A stretch of 64,000 bases of DNA, from positions 1-64,000 of the forward strand of contig CAKSQS010000003.1 of assembly GCA_934486705.1 (NCBI GenBank), in the 5' to 3' direction. The stretch's first letter is position 1. Each line of letters begins with the position of its first letter. The notes beneath the pieces were generated by a model that was given only the letters and a program-made list of their open reading frames with translations, was not told where the DNA came from and did no database searches. Below, piece by piece: positions 8,165-17,168 of this stretch. The translations under genes and the position numbers were made by a program. The DNA is from an uncultured Eubacteriales bacterium (GTDB lineage: Bacteria > Bacillota > Clostridia > Oscillospirales > Acutalibacteraceae).

Positions 8165-8526
8165 ATTTTGCAGCCCTTTTGGCAGGGCTTTTTTCGGGAA
8201 TAATAGGCGCAATGGGGCTCGGCGGCGGAGCGGTGCTTATAATATATCTGTCGGTATTCACCGATATGCCGCAATTAAAAAGTCAGGGCATTAACCTGCT
8301 GTTTTTTATTCCCATAGCAATAGCCGCCGTTGCGGTTTACGGCTTTAAGAAACAAATAAAATGGAAGCTTGTGCTTAAAATTGCCGCCTGGGGGCTTGCG
8401 GGAACGGCGGGCGGATTGCTTTTTACAGATCTGCTCGGCGGGGATATAACCGCGAAAATTTTCGGCGCAATGCTCATAATAATAGGCGTAGGCGAGCTTG
8501 GAATTTTCGGGAAAAAAGAAAATTGA
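8161..8526 (+). CDS. TauE/SafE (TSUP) exporter, half-size subunit B
   Basis: A second 121-residue TSUP half with four predicted membrane helices. Its N-terminal signature is GLFSGIIGAMGLGGGAVLIIYL, the counterpart of the motif in the preceding gene. The two proteins have equal length but clearly diverged sequence, so this is not a recent duplication. Neither looks broken: both have starts and stops, and the 4-base overlap couples translation. The substrate is unknown; there is no sulfur gene directly beside it, although a cysteine desulfurase lies 4 kb downstream. Confidence 0.88.
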   Translation: MNFAALLAGLFSGIIGAMGLGGGAVLIIYLSVFTDMPQLKSQGINLLFFIPIAIAAVAVYGFKKQIKWKLVLKIAAWGLAGTAGGLLFTDLLGGDITAKIFGAMLIIIGVGELGIFGKKEN

Positions 8527-8586
8527 TATTTTTATAATTTAACTTTCAATTACCGATACACCCCCAAATTTTGTTATATTTGTATA

Positions 8587-8615
8587 TTGACGTAAAGTTT
8601 CAGACATGCTATAAT
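8587..8615 (+). promoter_or_regulatory. promoter of the large cysteine-rich protein
   Basis: TTGACG (8587-8592), 17-base spacer, TATAAT (8610-8615). It lies inside the longest possible reading frame, which shows that the upstream in-frame ATG at 8571 cannot be the start on this transcript. Confidence 0.85.
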
Positions 8616-8648
8616 TTTTTTCATATTGGAATATTTTGGGGGTATTAT

Positions 8649-11600
8649 ATGTATAAAAAGTATTTTAACGCTTTTATTGCCGTGCTTTCAGCAATAACCT
8701 TAGCCTTTGCTACTCCGATATTTTCGGAAGCTGCGGATGAGCATACGCATGTACATGTACATTTACATGAGGAAATGATACAGTCGGATTGTGCGCACTC
8801 TTACGGTGAAAGCACGGTAATAGTTGAACCCACATGCGTCAAAGTCGGTAAATCGCATAAGTTTTGTTCTCTTTGCGGAAATGAGCTCTTTGAAGTTATT
8901 CCCGAAACAGAGCATAGCTATGATGCATCCGGAATTTGCGATATTTGCGGTTATTCACTAAGTGCAGCTCCGGGGGACTTTGACAACGATTACAAAATCA
9001 CATCATCTGATATGGTTTTGCTTAAAAAACACCTTTTGGGCATTGAACTGCATTCCAGCATTGATGTATCGGGAGACTTAAACGGAGATTTCGACGTTGA
9101 TATTATTGACGCCGTTCGTATTAAAAAGCATCTTTCTTCGGCTGATATTACTTCAATGTTAACATATTCGGTTACCGACGGTCAGGTTACCGTTACCGGA
9201 TGTAAACAAGAACTTTGCGGAGCGGTAAATATTCCGAGATTTATTGAGAACCTTCCCGTTACTGCAATAGATGACGGAGCTTTTAAGAATAATACCGAAA
9301 TATCGAGTGTTTTATTACCGTCCTCGGTTGAGAAAATAGGAAATAATGCCTTTGAAGGATGTACGGCGTTGACGGGATTGGCTTTGCCGGGCAGCGTTAC
9401 ATATATGGGTGACCGTGCATTTTACGGCTGCGGGCTGAAAAGTATTCGGTTATCTGAGCAGTTATCGCATATAGGTTCAGATTCTTTCGGCAAATGCCTA
9501 TCTTTAAATGAGTTCCGCATACCTGCGTCTGTTAACTTTATCGGCGACGGAGCTGTAAGCTCCTGCGCTTCTTTGAAAAATATCAAGGTGTCTTCGCAAA
9601 ACACTTCCTACATCGTTGATGATGGGGTATTGTTTAATGCCGACAAAACCATGCTTTGTTGCTTCCCGGCAGGTAATGAAGCAGAGACATACTATATTCC
9701 GGGGTGCGTTAAAAAAATTGCCGCTAAGGCTTTTGCCGAATGCAATTCAATTAAGCATTTGGTAATTCCCGATAATTTATCGGAGATTGGTGTCGAAGCT
9801 TTCAGCGGCTGCAGTTCTTTAGTACAAATAAATTTACCCGGTGAGCTTACCGTACTTAACGACGGCGTTTTCAGCGGTTGCTCTTCGCTTGTTTATATAA
9901 ATTTGCCTGAAAAGTTGGAAAAAATTAAATGCTACACCTTCTATGGCTGCGAAAAGCTTGAAAGCGTAAACATTCCGCTTACGGTTGTCAGCATTGAGGA
10001 CGGCGCATTTAAAAATTGCACCTCCATTCTTTCTATTGTTATACCGTACAGCGTATCCGAGGTAGGCAAAAACATTTTTGAAAATTGCAGCAAAGCGCTT
10101 GTCGTTAAGGGCTATGCGGGCAGCGCTTTTGCGGAAAGCGCCGCTAAAGAAGATCTTACATTGGATATTATTGAATGCGGTCATTCCGTTTATACATATA
10201 TAGGCGCGAAATCAGCTACATGTACCGAAGCCGGAGCAACGGGTGATATATATTGTACCGTATGCGGTAAAAAAATCGGGGAAAGCGCGATAATTCCCGT
10301 TTCCGGTCATATAAAAGGCGTGCTTAATAAAAAAGACGCCACCTGCGAAAGCTATGGCTATACGGGAGACACCGGCTGTGTAGTTTGCGAAACAATTTTT
10401 GAAAGAGGTAGGTATATTAACCCGACCGGGCATTATGCTGCCGATATGAACGGTTATGTTGCGGCGACTTGCACCGAGGATGGCAACACCGGAAACTTTA
10501 CATGTGAAAGATGCGGCAAGCAAATCGTAAATACAGTAATACCGAAATTAAATCATTCGTACGCTTATATAAGCGGTATAATCTATGCCGATTGCAAAAA
10601 CAACGGTTACACCGGTAATACATATTGTCACTATTGCAACATCAAGTTAGCAGAGGGAACAACAATTCCGGCCGGCAAGTGTCGATATGTTTTGAAAAAC
10701 AAAAAGGATGCCACATGCACCTCAACCGGATATACGGGAGATTACATCTGTACAGGCTGCGGGAATGTAGAAACATACGGCAGTGTAATACCTATGGAAG
10801 ACCATACTCCGGTGACAGAGGGATATATTGCGGCAACCTGCACAACCTCGGGACATACAGGACAATCAAAATGCCTTAAGTGCAAAAATATCCTTTCCGA
10901 CGACGAGGTTATTCCGGTTTTAGGGCATAGATCTGTGGTTATAAACGCCAAAGAGGCAACATGTACGGAAAGCGGCCATACCGGTCAGCAAATTTGCACC
11001 GTTTGTAATTCCTTGGTTTCGGAGGGTGAGGAAATACCTGCCACCGGACATTCCTTATATATCAGCGGTGCGATTGAACCTACCGCAACCGAAAAGGGAT
11101 ATACCGGTGATGAGGTTTGCAGAAATTGCAATAAAATTATCAAGTACGGCAAAACAATACCCGAAACAAATCATGTTCACAAAACCGAAACCAGGGATAA
11201 AACCGAACCTACCTGCACAAAAGAGGGGTATACCGGTGACGAGAAATGCACTGATTGCGGTGAAATTGTGAATTACGGTGAAACAATTCCTATGAAAGAT
11301 CACACCTACGAGGAATCTGAAACCGTTGAGCCCACCTGTACCAAACAGGGATATAAATTGTCGGTCTGCTCTGTATGCAAGCATGAAGAAAAAAGCGACT
11401 ATACTCCCGCAGCGGGTCATTCATACGGTGAATGGCAGGTAACCAAGGAGGCAACCTGCACCGAAGACGGCACGCAGCAAAGAACATGCGAAAAGTGCAA
11501 TAGTGTTGAAACGAAAGATATAGAAATGCTTAAGCATACCTATGATGAAAGCACCGTTGAACCTACTTGTACCGAACAGGGATATAAATTATCGGTCTGC

Positions 11601-12113
11601 TCTGTATGCAAGCATGAAGAAAAAAGCGACTATACTCCCGCAGCGGGTCATTCGTACGGTGAATGGCAGGTAACCAAGGAGGCAACCTGTACCGAAGACG
11701 GCACACGGCAAAGAACATGCGAAAAGTGCAATAATACGGATACACGGTCAATTGAGGCTTTGGGACACAATTACATTGACGGAGTTTGTACCACATGCGG
11801 CGAAACGGAGACAAGAGAATTATTATGCCCTTATTGCCTTACGCCTCTTGATTCGGCAGGATATTGCTCAAGTTGCAACAGGCAAATGGAGACATGCCCC
11901 TTATGTGGAAATTTAAAACCGATTGGCGAAATGTGCCCGAACTGCGGCAACGTGACATCTTGCCCCATCTGCGGAACTATTATTCCTCCGGGCAGTCCGT
12001 GCCCGAACTGCAGCGGAATGATGGCGTCCTGTCCCGTTTGCGGCAGCCCTATCGGTCCGGACGGTGCGTGCCCAAATTGCGGATCAATAATAGATGATTT
12101 AGATGATTTTTGA
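8649..12113 (+). CDS. secreted dockerin / BspA-LRR / cysteine-repeat protein
   Basis: A 1154-residue exported protein. Residues 1-29 are a signal peptide, followed by a histidine-rich stretch (HTHVHVHLH). Residues about 107-170 form a type I dockerin with two calcium-loop repeats (GDFDNDYKITSSDMVLLKKH and GDLNGDFDVDIIDAVRIKKH). Residues about 180-500 are BspA-type leucine-rich repeats (AF.GC..L..I..P.SV). From about 510 to 1055 run some 13 repeats of the form ATCTE.GYTGD..C..C....IPATGH. The last 90 residues hold seven CxxC pairs resembling tandem zinc ribbons. The start at 8649 follows GGGGG and a promoter. It is probably cell-surface or cellulosome-type; the ligand is unknown. Confidence 0.85.
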   Translation: MYKKYFNAFIAVLSAITLAFATPIFSEAADEHTHVHVHLHEEMIQSDCAHSYGESTVIVEPTCVKVGKSHKFCSLCGNELFEVIPETEHSYDASGICDICGYSLSAAPGDFDNDYKITSSDMVLLKKHLLGIELHSSIDVSGDLNGDFDVDIIDAVRIKKHLSSADITSMLTYSVTDGQVTVTGCKQELCGAVNIPRFIENLPVTAIDDGAFKNNTEISSVLLPSSVEKIGNNAFEGCTALTGLALPGSVTYMGDRAFYGCGLKSIRLSEQLSHIGSDSFGKCLSLNEFRIPASVNFIGDGAVSSCASLKNIKVSSQNTSYIVDDGVLFNADKTMLCCFPAGNEAETYYIPGCVKKIAAKAFAECNSIKHLVIPDNLSEIGVEAFSGCSSLVQINLPGELTVLNDGVFSGCSSLVYINLPEKLEKIKCYTFYGCEKLESVNIPLTVVSIEDGAFKNCTSILSIVIPYSVSEVGKNIFENCSKALVVKGYAGSAFAESAAKEDLTLDIIECGHSVYTYIGAKSATCTEAGATGDIYCTVCGKKIGESAIIPVSGHIKGVLNKKDATCESYGYTGDTGCVVCETIFERGRYINPTGHYAADMNGYVAATCTEDGNTGNFTCERCGKQIVNTVIPKLNHSYAYISGIIYADCKNNGYTGNTYCHYCNIKLAEGTTIPAGKCRYVLKNKKDATCTSTGYTGDYICTGCGNVETYGSVIPMEDHTPVTEGYIAATCTTSGHTGQSKCLKCKNILSDDEVIPVLGHRSVVINAKEATCTESGHTGQQICTVCNSLVSEGEEIPATGHSLYISGAIEPTATEKGYTGDEVCRNCNKIIKYGKTIPETNHVHKTETRDKTEPTCTKEGYTGDEKCTDCGEIVNYGETIPMKDHTYEESETVEPTCTKQGYKLSVCSVCKHEEKSDYTPAAGHSYGEWQVTKEATCTEDGTQQRTCEKCNSVETKDIEMLKHTYDESTVEPTCTEQGYKLSVCSVCKHEEKSDYTPAAGHSYGEWQVTKEATCTEDGTRQRTCEKCNNTDTRSIEALGHNYIDGVCTTCGETETRELLCPYCLTPLDSAGYCSSCNRQMETCPLCGNLKPIGEMCPNCGNVTSCPICGTIIPPGSPCPNCSGMMASCPVCGSPIGPDGACPNCGSIIDDLDDF
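11330..11750 (+). repeat. 231-base tandem duplication inside the cysteine-rich gene
   Basis: Two nearly identical blocks, offset by exactly 231 bases (77 codons), cover about 11330-11520 and 11561-11751. Each encodes a two-repeat unit (PTCT.QGYKLSVCSVCK then ATCTEDGT.QRTCEKCN). The small number of differences points to a recent duplication. Confidence 0.85.
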
Positions 12114-12265
12114 CTCTGCACAATAAATCGGAATCCAAGAGGAAACTAAATCTTTCTGTCAATGATATATGTCATTTTCTTTTTACTCACATATTATATA
12201 ATATAAAATTGTGCACCGTTTAAGGTTTAGAACCTTTACGGCGCGGTTTTACGGAGTGAAAAGAA
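12114..12265. other. intergenic region with a hairpin before the DUF3343 gene
   Basis: About 150 A/T-rich bases. Near 12213-12240 AAGGTT and AACCTT flank a 3-base loop, upstream of the DUF3343 start. I do not recognise a known riboswitch here. Confidence 0.35.
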
Positions 12266-12487
12266 ATGAAGAGGTATATTATTACAACGGGCACCGTGAC
12301 CTATGCCATAAAGGGCCGCGATTTGCTTAAAAGGAAAGGCTTTAATGTTAAAATTGAGAGAATAACCTCGGGAAAAGGCAGCGCAGGTTGCGGATACAGC
12401 ATAATAACCGACGGTGATATAACCGCCGCCGAAAAGCTGTTGCGGCAGGCGGGGGTCAAAATTCTTGAAATAAATACGGAACAGTAA
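12266..12487 (+). CDS. DUF3343 putative Se/S carrier-like protein
   Basis: A 73-residue protein with the DUF3343 pattern: a beta start (RYIITTGTVTYAIKGRDLL), then KIERITSGKGSAGCGYSI with a single central cysteine, and a C-terminal AEKLLRQAGVKI. Members are small, TusA/YedF-sized proteins proposed to carry sulfur or selenium as a persulfide on the cysteine. It precedes a cysteine desulfurase by 59 bases on the same strand, which fits donation of sulfur or selenium by that enzyme. The biochemical role is inference from neighbourhood. Confidence 0.85.
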   Translation: MKRYIITTGTVTYAIKGRDLLKRKGFNVKIERITSGKGSAGCGYSIITDGDITAAEKLLRQAGVKILEINTEQ

Positions 12488-12546
12488 AATTACGGAGTTG
12501 CGGCATATCGGCGGCAGCTCCGTTTATTTTCGAGAGGAGGAAAGCA

Positions 12547-13668
12547 ATGGTTTATCTTGATAATGCCGCCACCACCGGCAAAAAGCCTCAAAGTGTGCTG
12601 AATGCCGTTAATACGGCGCTGCGCGAATATTGTGCAAACCCGGGCAGAAGCGGGCATGCGGCTTCAATGAAAACTGCGGCGGCAGTGTATAATACACGGG
12701 AGCAAACAGCGGAATTTTTCGGGGCGTCGGGTGCGGAAAACGTTGTTTTTACGCTTAATTGCACCCACAGCATAAACTGTGTTGTGAAAGGACTGCTAAG
12801 AACAGGGGATCATGTTGTTACATCCTCACTTGAACACAATGCGGTAATGCGGCCGCTCTACAAGGTGGGCGCTGCGGTTGATATCGCGGCGGTTTCAATG
12901 ACGGATGATAACATAACCGTAAGTAACTTTGAAAGGCTTATACGCCCCGATACAAGGCTTGTTATCTGCACGGGGGCTTCAAATGTTTTGGGGAAGGCTC
13001 TGCCCATAGCGCAGATAGGCGCTCTTTGCAAAATACGCGGCGTACCCTTTGCGGTTGACGCCGCGCAGATTGCGGGAGTTTTCCCGATAAATATGCAAAA
13101 CCAAGGCATAGATTATCTATGCATAGCTCCGCATAAGGGATTATATGCGCCTATGGGTATAGGCGTTCTGATTTGTGAAAAGCCGATTAAAAATACGCTT
13201 ATTGAGGGCGGAACAGGCACAAATTCAGCCGAGCTTGTCCAGCCGGATTTTCTGCCCGAAAGGCTTGAAAGCGGAACGATTAACGTACCCGGAATAATGG
13301 GCTTGGCGGCAGGGCTTAAATATGTAAAAACTCTCGGAACGGAGAAAGTTTACGCACATGAAATGTCGCTTTGCGAAACGCTGTATTCGGAGCTCGGTAA
13401 GAACCCCAAAATAAAGCTTTATGTGCCGAAACCGACCTACGGCGGCTGGGCGCCGCTTGTAGCGTTCAATGTTGAGGGGCGTACAAGCGGAGAAACGGCA
13501 CGGTATCTTAACAGCAAGGGAATATGTGTGCGCGCGGGACTGCACTGCGCGCCTACCGCGCACAGGCTTATGGGAACTATAGAAAACGGGGCGGTAAGGG
13601 CTGCCCCCGCAACCTTTAATACCATGGCTGATATTAAAGCGCTAACATCTGCGCTTAAAAGTATTTGA
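12547..13668 (+). CDS. cysteine desulfurase family class V aminotransferase
   Basis: A 373-residue PLP enzyme of the NifS/SufS fold. Visible motifs are YLDNAATTGKKP at the N-terminus, TSSLEHNAVMRPL with the PLP-stacking histidine, the aspartate in VDAAQIAG, the Schiff-base lysine in IAPHKGLYAPMGIG, and the loop cysteine in VRAGLHCAPTAH that takes sulfur from cysteine. It belongs to the TIGR01977-like group often found beside DUF3343. GAGAGGAGGAAAGCA precedes the ATG. The likely role is mobilising sulfur or selenium for the adjacent carrier; the acceptor pathway is not shown. Confidence 0.92.
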   Translation: MVYLDNAATTGKKPQSVLNAVNTALREYCANPGRSGHAASMKTAAAVYNTREQTAEFFGASGAENVVFTLNCTHSINCVVKGLLRTGDHVVTSSLEHNAVMRPLYKVGAAVDIAAVSMTDDNITVSNFERLIRPDTRLVICTGASNVLGKALPIAQIGALCKIRGVPFAVDAAQIAGVFPINMQNQGIDYLCIAPHKGLYAPMGIGVLICEKPIKNTLIEGGTGTNSAELVQPDFLPERLESGTINVPGIMGLAAGLKYVKTLGTEKVYAHEMSLCETLYSELGKNPKIKLYVPKPTYGGWAPLVAFNVEGRTSGETARYLNSKGICVRAGLHCAPTAHRLMGTIENGAVRAAPATFNTMADIKALTSALKSI

Positions 13669-13683
13669 ACGGAAAATTATTAT

Positions 13684-13721
13684 GACAAAATCCCGTCGAT
13701 TTTATTCGACGGGATTTTGTC
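13684..13721. terminator. bidirectional terminator between convergent units
   Basis: GACAAAATCCCGTCG and CGACGGGATTTTGTC form a perfect 15-base stem with an 8-base loop, between the cysteine desulfurase (plus) and the end of the exopolysaccharide operon (minus). Confidence 0.9.
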
Positions 13722-13755
13722 ACGCTTTAGTTGAGCAAAAAATGCGGCAGAACAA

Positions 13756-14790
13756 TTATTCGGATTTGACACCGTAAATAAATTCTCTGAGCGCTTTTGC
13801 GTTTGTATCAAAATCCACCGAGAAAAGGCTGCGCCCGCCGAGCCCTCTCATTCCGCCGTAGCTGCCGCTTATAGGAATAGTAGTCTGCTTAATCTGCACC
13901 CCGCGATATTTCGGGGCTGAAAGCAGCAGCTCGGTAATTTCAAGCCTTGTAAGGTTTGTTTGCACAAGCGGAAGAACGTTATTTAAGAGCGTGTTAAGCT
14001 CGCCGATGCTAAGATCCTTTGTTTTTGTTACTACCGCCTGAATAACGTTGCGCTGACGTTCTATTCTGTGCCAGTCGCTGTCTATATGCCTGCAGCGGGC
14101 ATAAGAGAGTGCGGCAACGCTGTCCAAATGATTTTGTCCTTCGCTGTATATTTTTCTTACCGTATTTTTATTAAGATAGGCGGCCTCAGCGGCAGTAAGC
14201 GTAATGTCTATGCCGCCCACAGAATCTATTCCCTTCTTAAACGTGGTGAAATTTACGCGGATATATCTTTCAACATCCACCTTAAAGCACTCTCGCACCT
14301 CGCGCATCATAAGGTCGGCACCGCCGTAACGGAAGGTGTGGGTAAGCCAATCGTACTGCCCCTTGTATTTTCCGTCAAGTATCGGCACGCCCATACCGCG
14401 CTCAAGGCTTGCAAGCTTTAATGAGCCGTCCTTTTTGCCTATCGACATTATCATACAGCTGTCGCCTCTCGCGTTCTCGCTGAAGTCAATAGTGTGCTCG
14501 TCCGTGCCTATAAGCAGAATATTCAAAAACCTTTTATCTTTATAAATTTCACCCGTAGCGTCAATAGCGTCTCTTTCTTCAAGGTCGGCTATTGCCTCGT
14601 TCATTCGGCTTTCTTCGTCAAGCGTATCGCTGTCGCTCATATCGGGTGAGCCGCTCCATGTGAATTTCCCGTTGCTGAATTTAATTAAATTCAGCTTAGA
14701 AAGATAAAATATTACTCCGCTTGCAAGCAACAGCACAATAACAAGTACAATCGCTATTATAATTTTAACGGATTTTTTAATCTTTTTCAT
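13756..14790 (-). CDS. LytR-CpsA-Psr (LCP) family ligase
   Basis: A 344-residue membrane protein that would transfer the finished lipid-linked polysaccharide to the cell wall. One transmembrane helix (residues about 8-28) is followed by the LCP domain with FLNILLIGTDEH, NARGDSCMIMSI and the arginine-rich YARCRHIDSDWHRIERQRNVIQ. ATG 14790 is chosen because GGAGG lies 6 bases before it; an upstream GTG would contain that binding site. It overlaps the preceding epimerase gene by 4 bases and is the last gene of the operon, matching the last step of the pathway. Confidence 0.93.
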   Translation of the reverse strand: MKKIKKSVKIIIAIVLVIVLLLASGVIFYLSKLNLIKFSNGKFTWSGSPDMSDSDTLDEESRMNEAIADLEERDAIDATGEIYKDKRFLNILLIGTDEHTIDFSENARGDSCMIMSIGKKDGSLKLASLERGMGVPILDGKYKGQYDWLTHTFRYGGADLMMREVRECFKVDVERYIRVNFTTFKKGIDSVGGIDITLTAAEAAYLNKNTVRKIYSEGQNHLDSVAALSYARCRHIDSDWHRIERQRNVIQAVVTKTKDLSIGELNTLLNNVLPLVQTNLTRLEITELLLSAPKYRGVQIKQTTIPISGSYGGMRGLGGRSLFSVDFDTNAKALREFIYGVKSE

Positions 14791-15971
14791 TGTTTCCTCC
14801 ACACCATTTTATTAACCACGCCCGTGTAGGACTGTATCAGCTTTACAACCTTGGTCGATACGTTTTCGTCGGTATAATTGGGTACGGGTGTGCCTATATC
14901 GCCGTTTTCGTTCATATCTATTGCGGTTGTAACCGCCTGCAAAAGGCTCTTTTCGTCAATACCTGCCAGTATAAAGCAAGCCTTATCAAGCGCCTCGGGG
15001 CGTTCGGTAGAGGTGCGTATGCACACAGCGGGGAACGGATTGCCCACGCTTGTAAAAAAGCTGCTTTCTTCGGGCAGAGTGCCGCTGTCTGATACAACGC
15101 AGAATGCGTTCATCTGCAGCTTATTGTAATCATGAAAACCGAGCGGTTCGTGCTGAATAACGCGTTTATCAAGCCTGAAACCGCTTTGCTCTAATCTCTT
15201 TTTAGAGCGCGGGTGGCAGGAGTACAGTATAGGCATATCGTACTTTTCCGCTAACTTGTTTATAGCCGTAAAGAGGGATAAAAAGTTCTTTTCGGTATCT
15301 ATATTTTCTTCTCTGTGAGCCGAAAGCAAAATATACTTTTTAGGCTCTAAGTTAAGTTTTTTAAGTATATCCGATTGCTTTATTTCCTCTAAATTTTGGT
15401 GCAGCACCTCTGCCATAGGCGAGCCTGTAACATATGTCCGCTCTTTCGGCAGCCCGCACTCGGCAAGATACCGGCGCGCGTGCTCGGAATATGCCATATT
15501 AACATCGGATATTATATCTACAATTCGTCTGTTGGTCTCCTCGGGCAAACATTCATCCTTGCAGCGGTTGCCCGCTTCCATATGGAATATGGGTATGTGC
15601 AAACGCTTTGCCGCAATAGCCGAAAGGCAGGAGTTTGTATCGCCCAAAATTAAAAGCGCGTCGGGCTTTATCTCATTCATAAGCTTGTATGAGCAGTTTA
15701 TTATATTTCCTACGGTAGCGCCTAAATCATCACCTACCGCGTCCATATATACCTCGGGGTCTTTGAGTTTTAAGTCTTTAAAGAACACGCCGTTAAGGTT
15801 GTAATCATAGTTTTGACCCGTATGCGCTAATATGCAGTCAAAATATTCACGGCATTTGTTTATTACCGCCGCAAGCCTTATTATTTCGGGGCGCGTGCCC
15901 ACAATTATTAAGAGCTTTAGCTTGCCGTCGTTTTTAAACTTAATATCGCTGTAATCGGTTTTTATTTCCAT
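14787..15971 (-). CDS. capG: UDP-GlcNAc 2-epimerase family, CapG/WecB type
   Basis: A 394-residue non-hydrolysing epimerase with the GT-B-like fold: IIVGTRPEIIRLA at the N-terminus, HTGQNYD, LILGDTNSCLSA, HMEAGNRC, LLSAHREENID and VVSDSGTLPEES are the family's substrate and UDP-binding motifs. In the staphylococcal type 5/8 capsule route CapG performs the last step to UDP-L-FucNAc. The CapF-like gene is directly upstream (3-base gap) and a CapE-like gene is two genes upstream, so I prefer CapG over a generic ManNAc-forming WecB. It acts in the cytosol. Confidence 0.9.
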   Translation of the reverse strand: MEIKTDYSDIKFKNDGKLKLLIIVGTRPEIIRLAAVINKCREYFDCILAHTGQNYDYNLNGVFFKDLKLKDPEVYMDAVGDDLGATVGNIINCSYKLMNEIKPDALLILGDTNSCLSAIAAKRLHIPIFHMEAGNRCKDECLPEETNRRIVDIISDVNMAYSEHARRYLAECGLPKERTYVTGSPMAEVLHQNLEEIKQSDILKKLNLEPKKYILLSAHREENIDTEKNFLSLFTAINKLAEKYDMPILYSCHPRSKKRLEQSGFRLDKRVIQHEPLGFHDYNKLQMNAFCVVSDSGTLPEESSFFTSVGNPFPAVCIRTSTERPEALDKACFILAGIDEKSLLQAVTTAIDMNENGDIGTPVPNYTDENVSTKVVKLIQSYTGVVNKMVWRKQ

Positions 15972-15974
15972 TTT

Positions 15975-17168
15975 TTATACCTTCTCAAAATAAGTGTCGG
16001 GGTGGTTTGGGTCAAATTGTTCGTTAGCCCACATAAGGGTTACAAGGTCTTCCGTATCGGAAAGATTTATAATATTGTGGGTGTAGCCCGGCAGCATATG
16101 TATTGCCTCTATTTTTTCGCCGCTTACTTCAAAGCGCAAAACCTCGTCGCTGCCGATTTTCCGCTCTTCAATAAGTCCGTGGCCCGATACCACAATAAAA
16201 AATTCCCACTTAGAGTTATGCCAGTGCTGACCCTTTGTAATTCCCGGCTTTGAAATATTAACGCTGAACTGACCGCAGTTTGCGGTTTTTAAAAGCTCTG
16301 TAAAGCTGCCGCGGTCGTCCACATTCATTTTAAGCGGAAAGCTGACCTTTTCTTTCGGTAAGTACGAAAGGTAGGTTGAATACAGCTTTTTATCAAAGGA
16401 ATTATTCGGTATTTCGGGCATTAAAAGCGTTTTGGGTTGGTTTTTAAACTGCTCCAATAAATCCACTATTTCACCGAGGGTTACTTTGTGTGTTGTAGGC
16501 ACGGCGCAGTATTTTCCGCTTTCGGTAATTACCGTGTTTATGCCGTCAAATTCGCAGTGGTGCTCTTTTTTCTCAAGCGCATCCAGCATTTCGGCAACCA
16601 AATCGTCTATGTATAAAAGTTCAAGCTCTGTATTGCGGTCGTTTACGGTTATGGGTAAATCGTTTGCGGTATTGTTACAGAAAGTGGCAACGGCGCTGTT
16701 GTAGTTCGGTCTGCACCATTTGCCAAAGAGGTTCGGGAAACGGTAAACAAGCACCTTTGCGCCGGTTTCTTCGGAATACTTAAAGAACAGGTCTTCCCCC
16801 GCTTTTTTGCTTCTGCCGTAGTCGCTGTCATACCGTCCTATTAAGGTCGCCTGAATAGATGAAGACAGCATTACAGGGCATTTATTGTTATGCTTTTTAA
16901 GCGTATCCAATAGCTCACTTGCAAACCCGAAATTTCCCTGCATAAACTCGGCGGTTTCTTTCGGTCGGTTTACGCCCGCAAGGTTAAACACAAAGTCCGC
17001 CTTTTCGCAAAAGCCGTCAAGTAATGCTTTTTCGGTATCTATATCATACTCGAAAATTTCTTCTATTTTAATATTCCGCGTTCTGTCCTTGCCGTCGCGT
17101 ATGTTTTTAAGCGCCGTGCAAAGGTTTTTACCTACAAAGCCTTTAGCGCCTGTTATCAGTATTTTCAT
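15975..17168 (-). CDS. capF: CapF-like bifunctional epimerase-reductase
   Basis: A 397-residue protein with two domains. The N-terminal SDR domain begins MKILITGAKGFVGKNL and contains the YGRSKKAGE catalytic motif. The C-terminal cupin carries the metal-binding pattern GQHWHNSKWEFFIVVSGHG. This fusion is specific to CapF, which reduces the CapE product and epimerises it on the way to UDP-L-FucNAc. ATG 17168 is chosen because GGAG lies 7 bases upstream and the SDR beta strand starts there. It overlaps the end of the preceding gene by 26 bases. Confidence 0.93.
   Translation of the reverse strand: MKILITGAKGFVGKNLCTALKNIRDGKDRTRNIKIEEIFEYDIDTEKALLDGFCEKADFVFNLAGVNRPKETAEFMQGNFGFASELLDTLKKHNNKCPVMLSSSIQATLIGRYDSDYGRSKKAGEDLFFKYSEETGAKVLVYRFPNLFGKWCRPNYNSAVATFCNNTANDLPITVNDRNTELELLYIDDLVAEMLDALEKKEHHCEFDGINTVITESGKYCAVPTTHKVTLGEIVDLLEQFKNQPKTLLMPEIPNNSFDKKLYSTYLSYLPKEKVSFPLKMNVDDRGSFTELLKTANCGQFSVNISKPGITKGQHWHNSKWEFFIVVSGHGLIEERKIGSDEVLRFEVSGEKIEAIHMLPGYTHNIINLSDTEDLVTLMWANEQFDPNHPDTYFEKV

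Noticed and set aside
8571..8648. Longer start for the cysteine-rich protein at ATG 8571
   Set aside because: The extra 26 residues overlap a consensus promoter (8587-8615), lack a ribosome binding site, and would place the signal peptide internally. ATG 8649 fits better.
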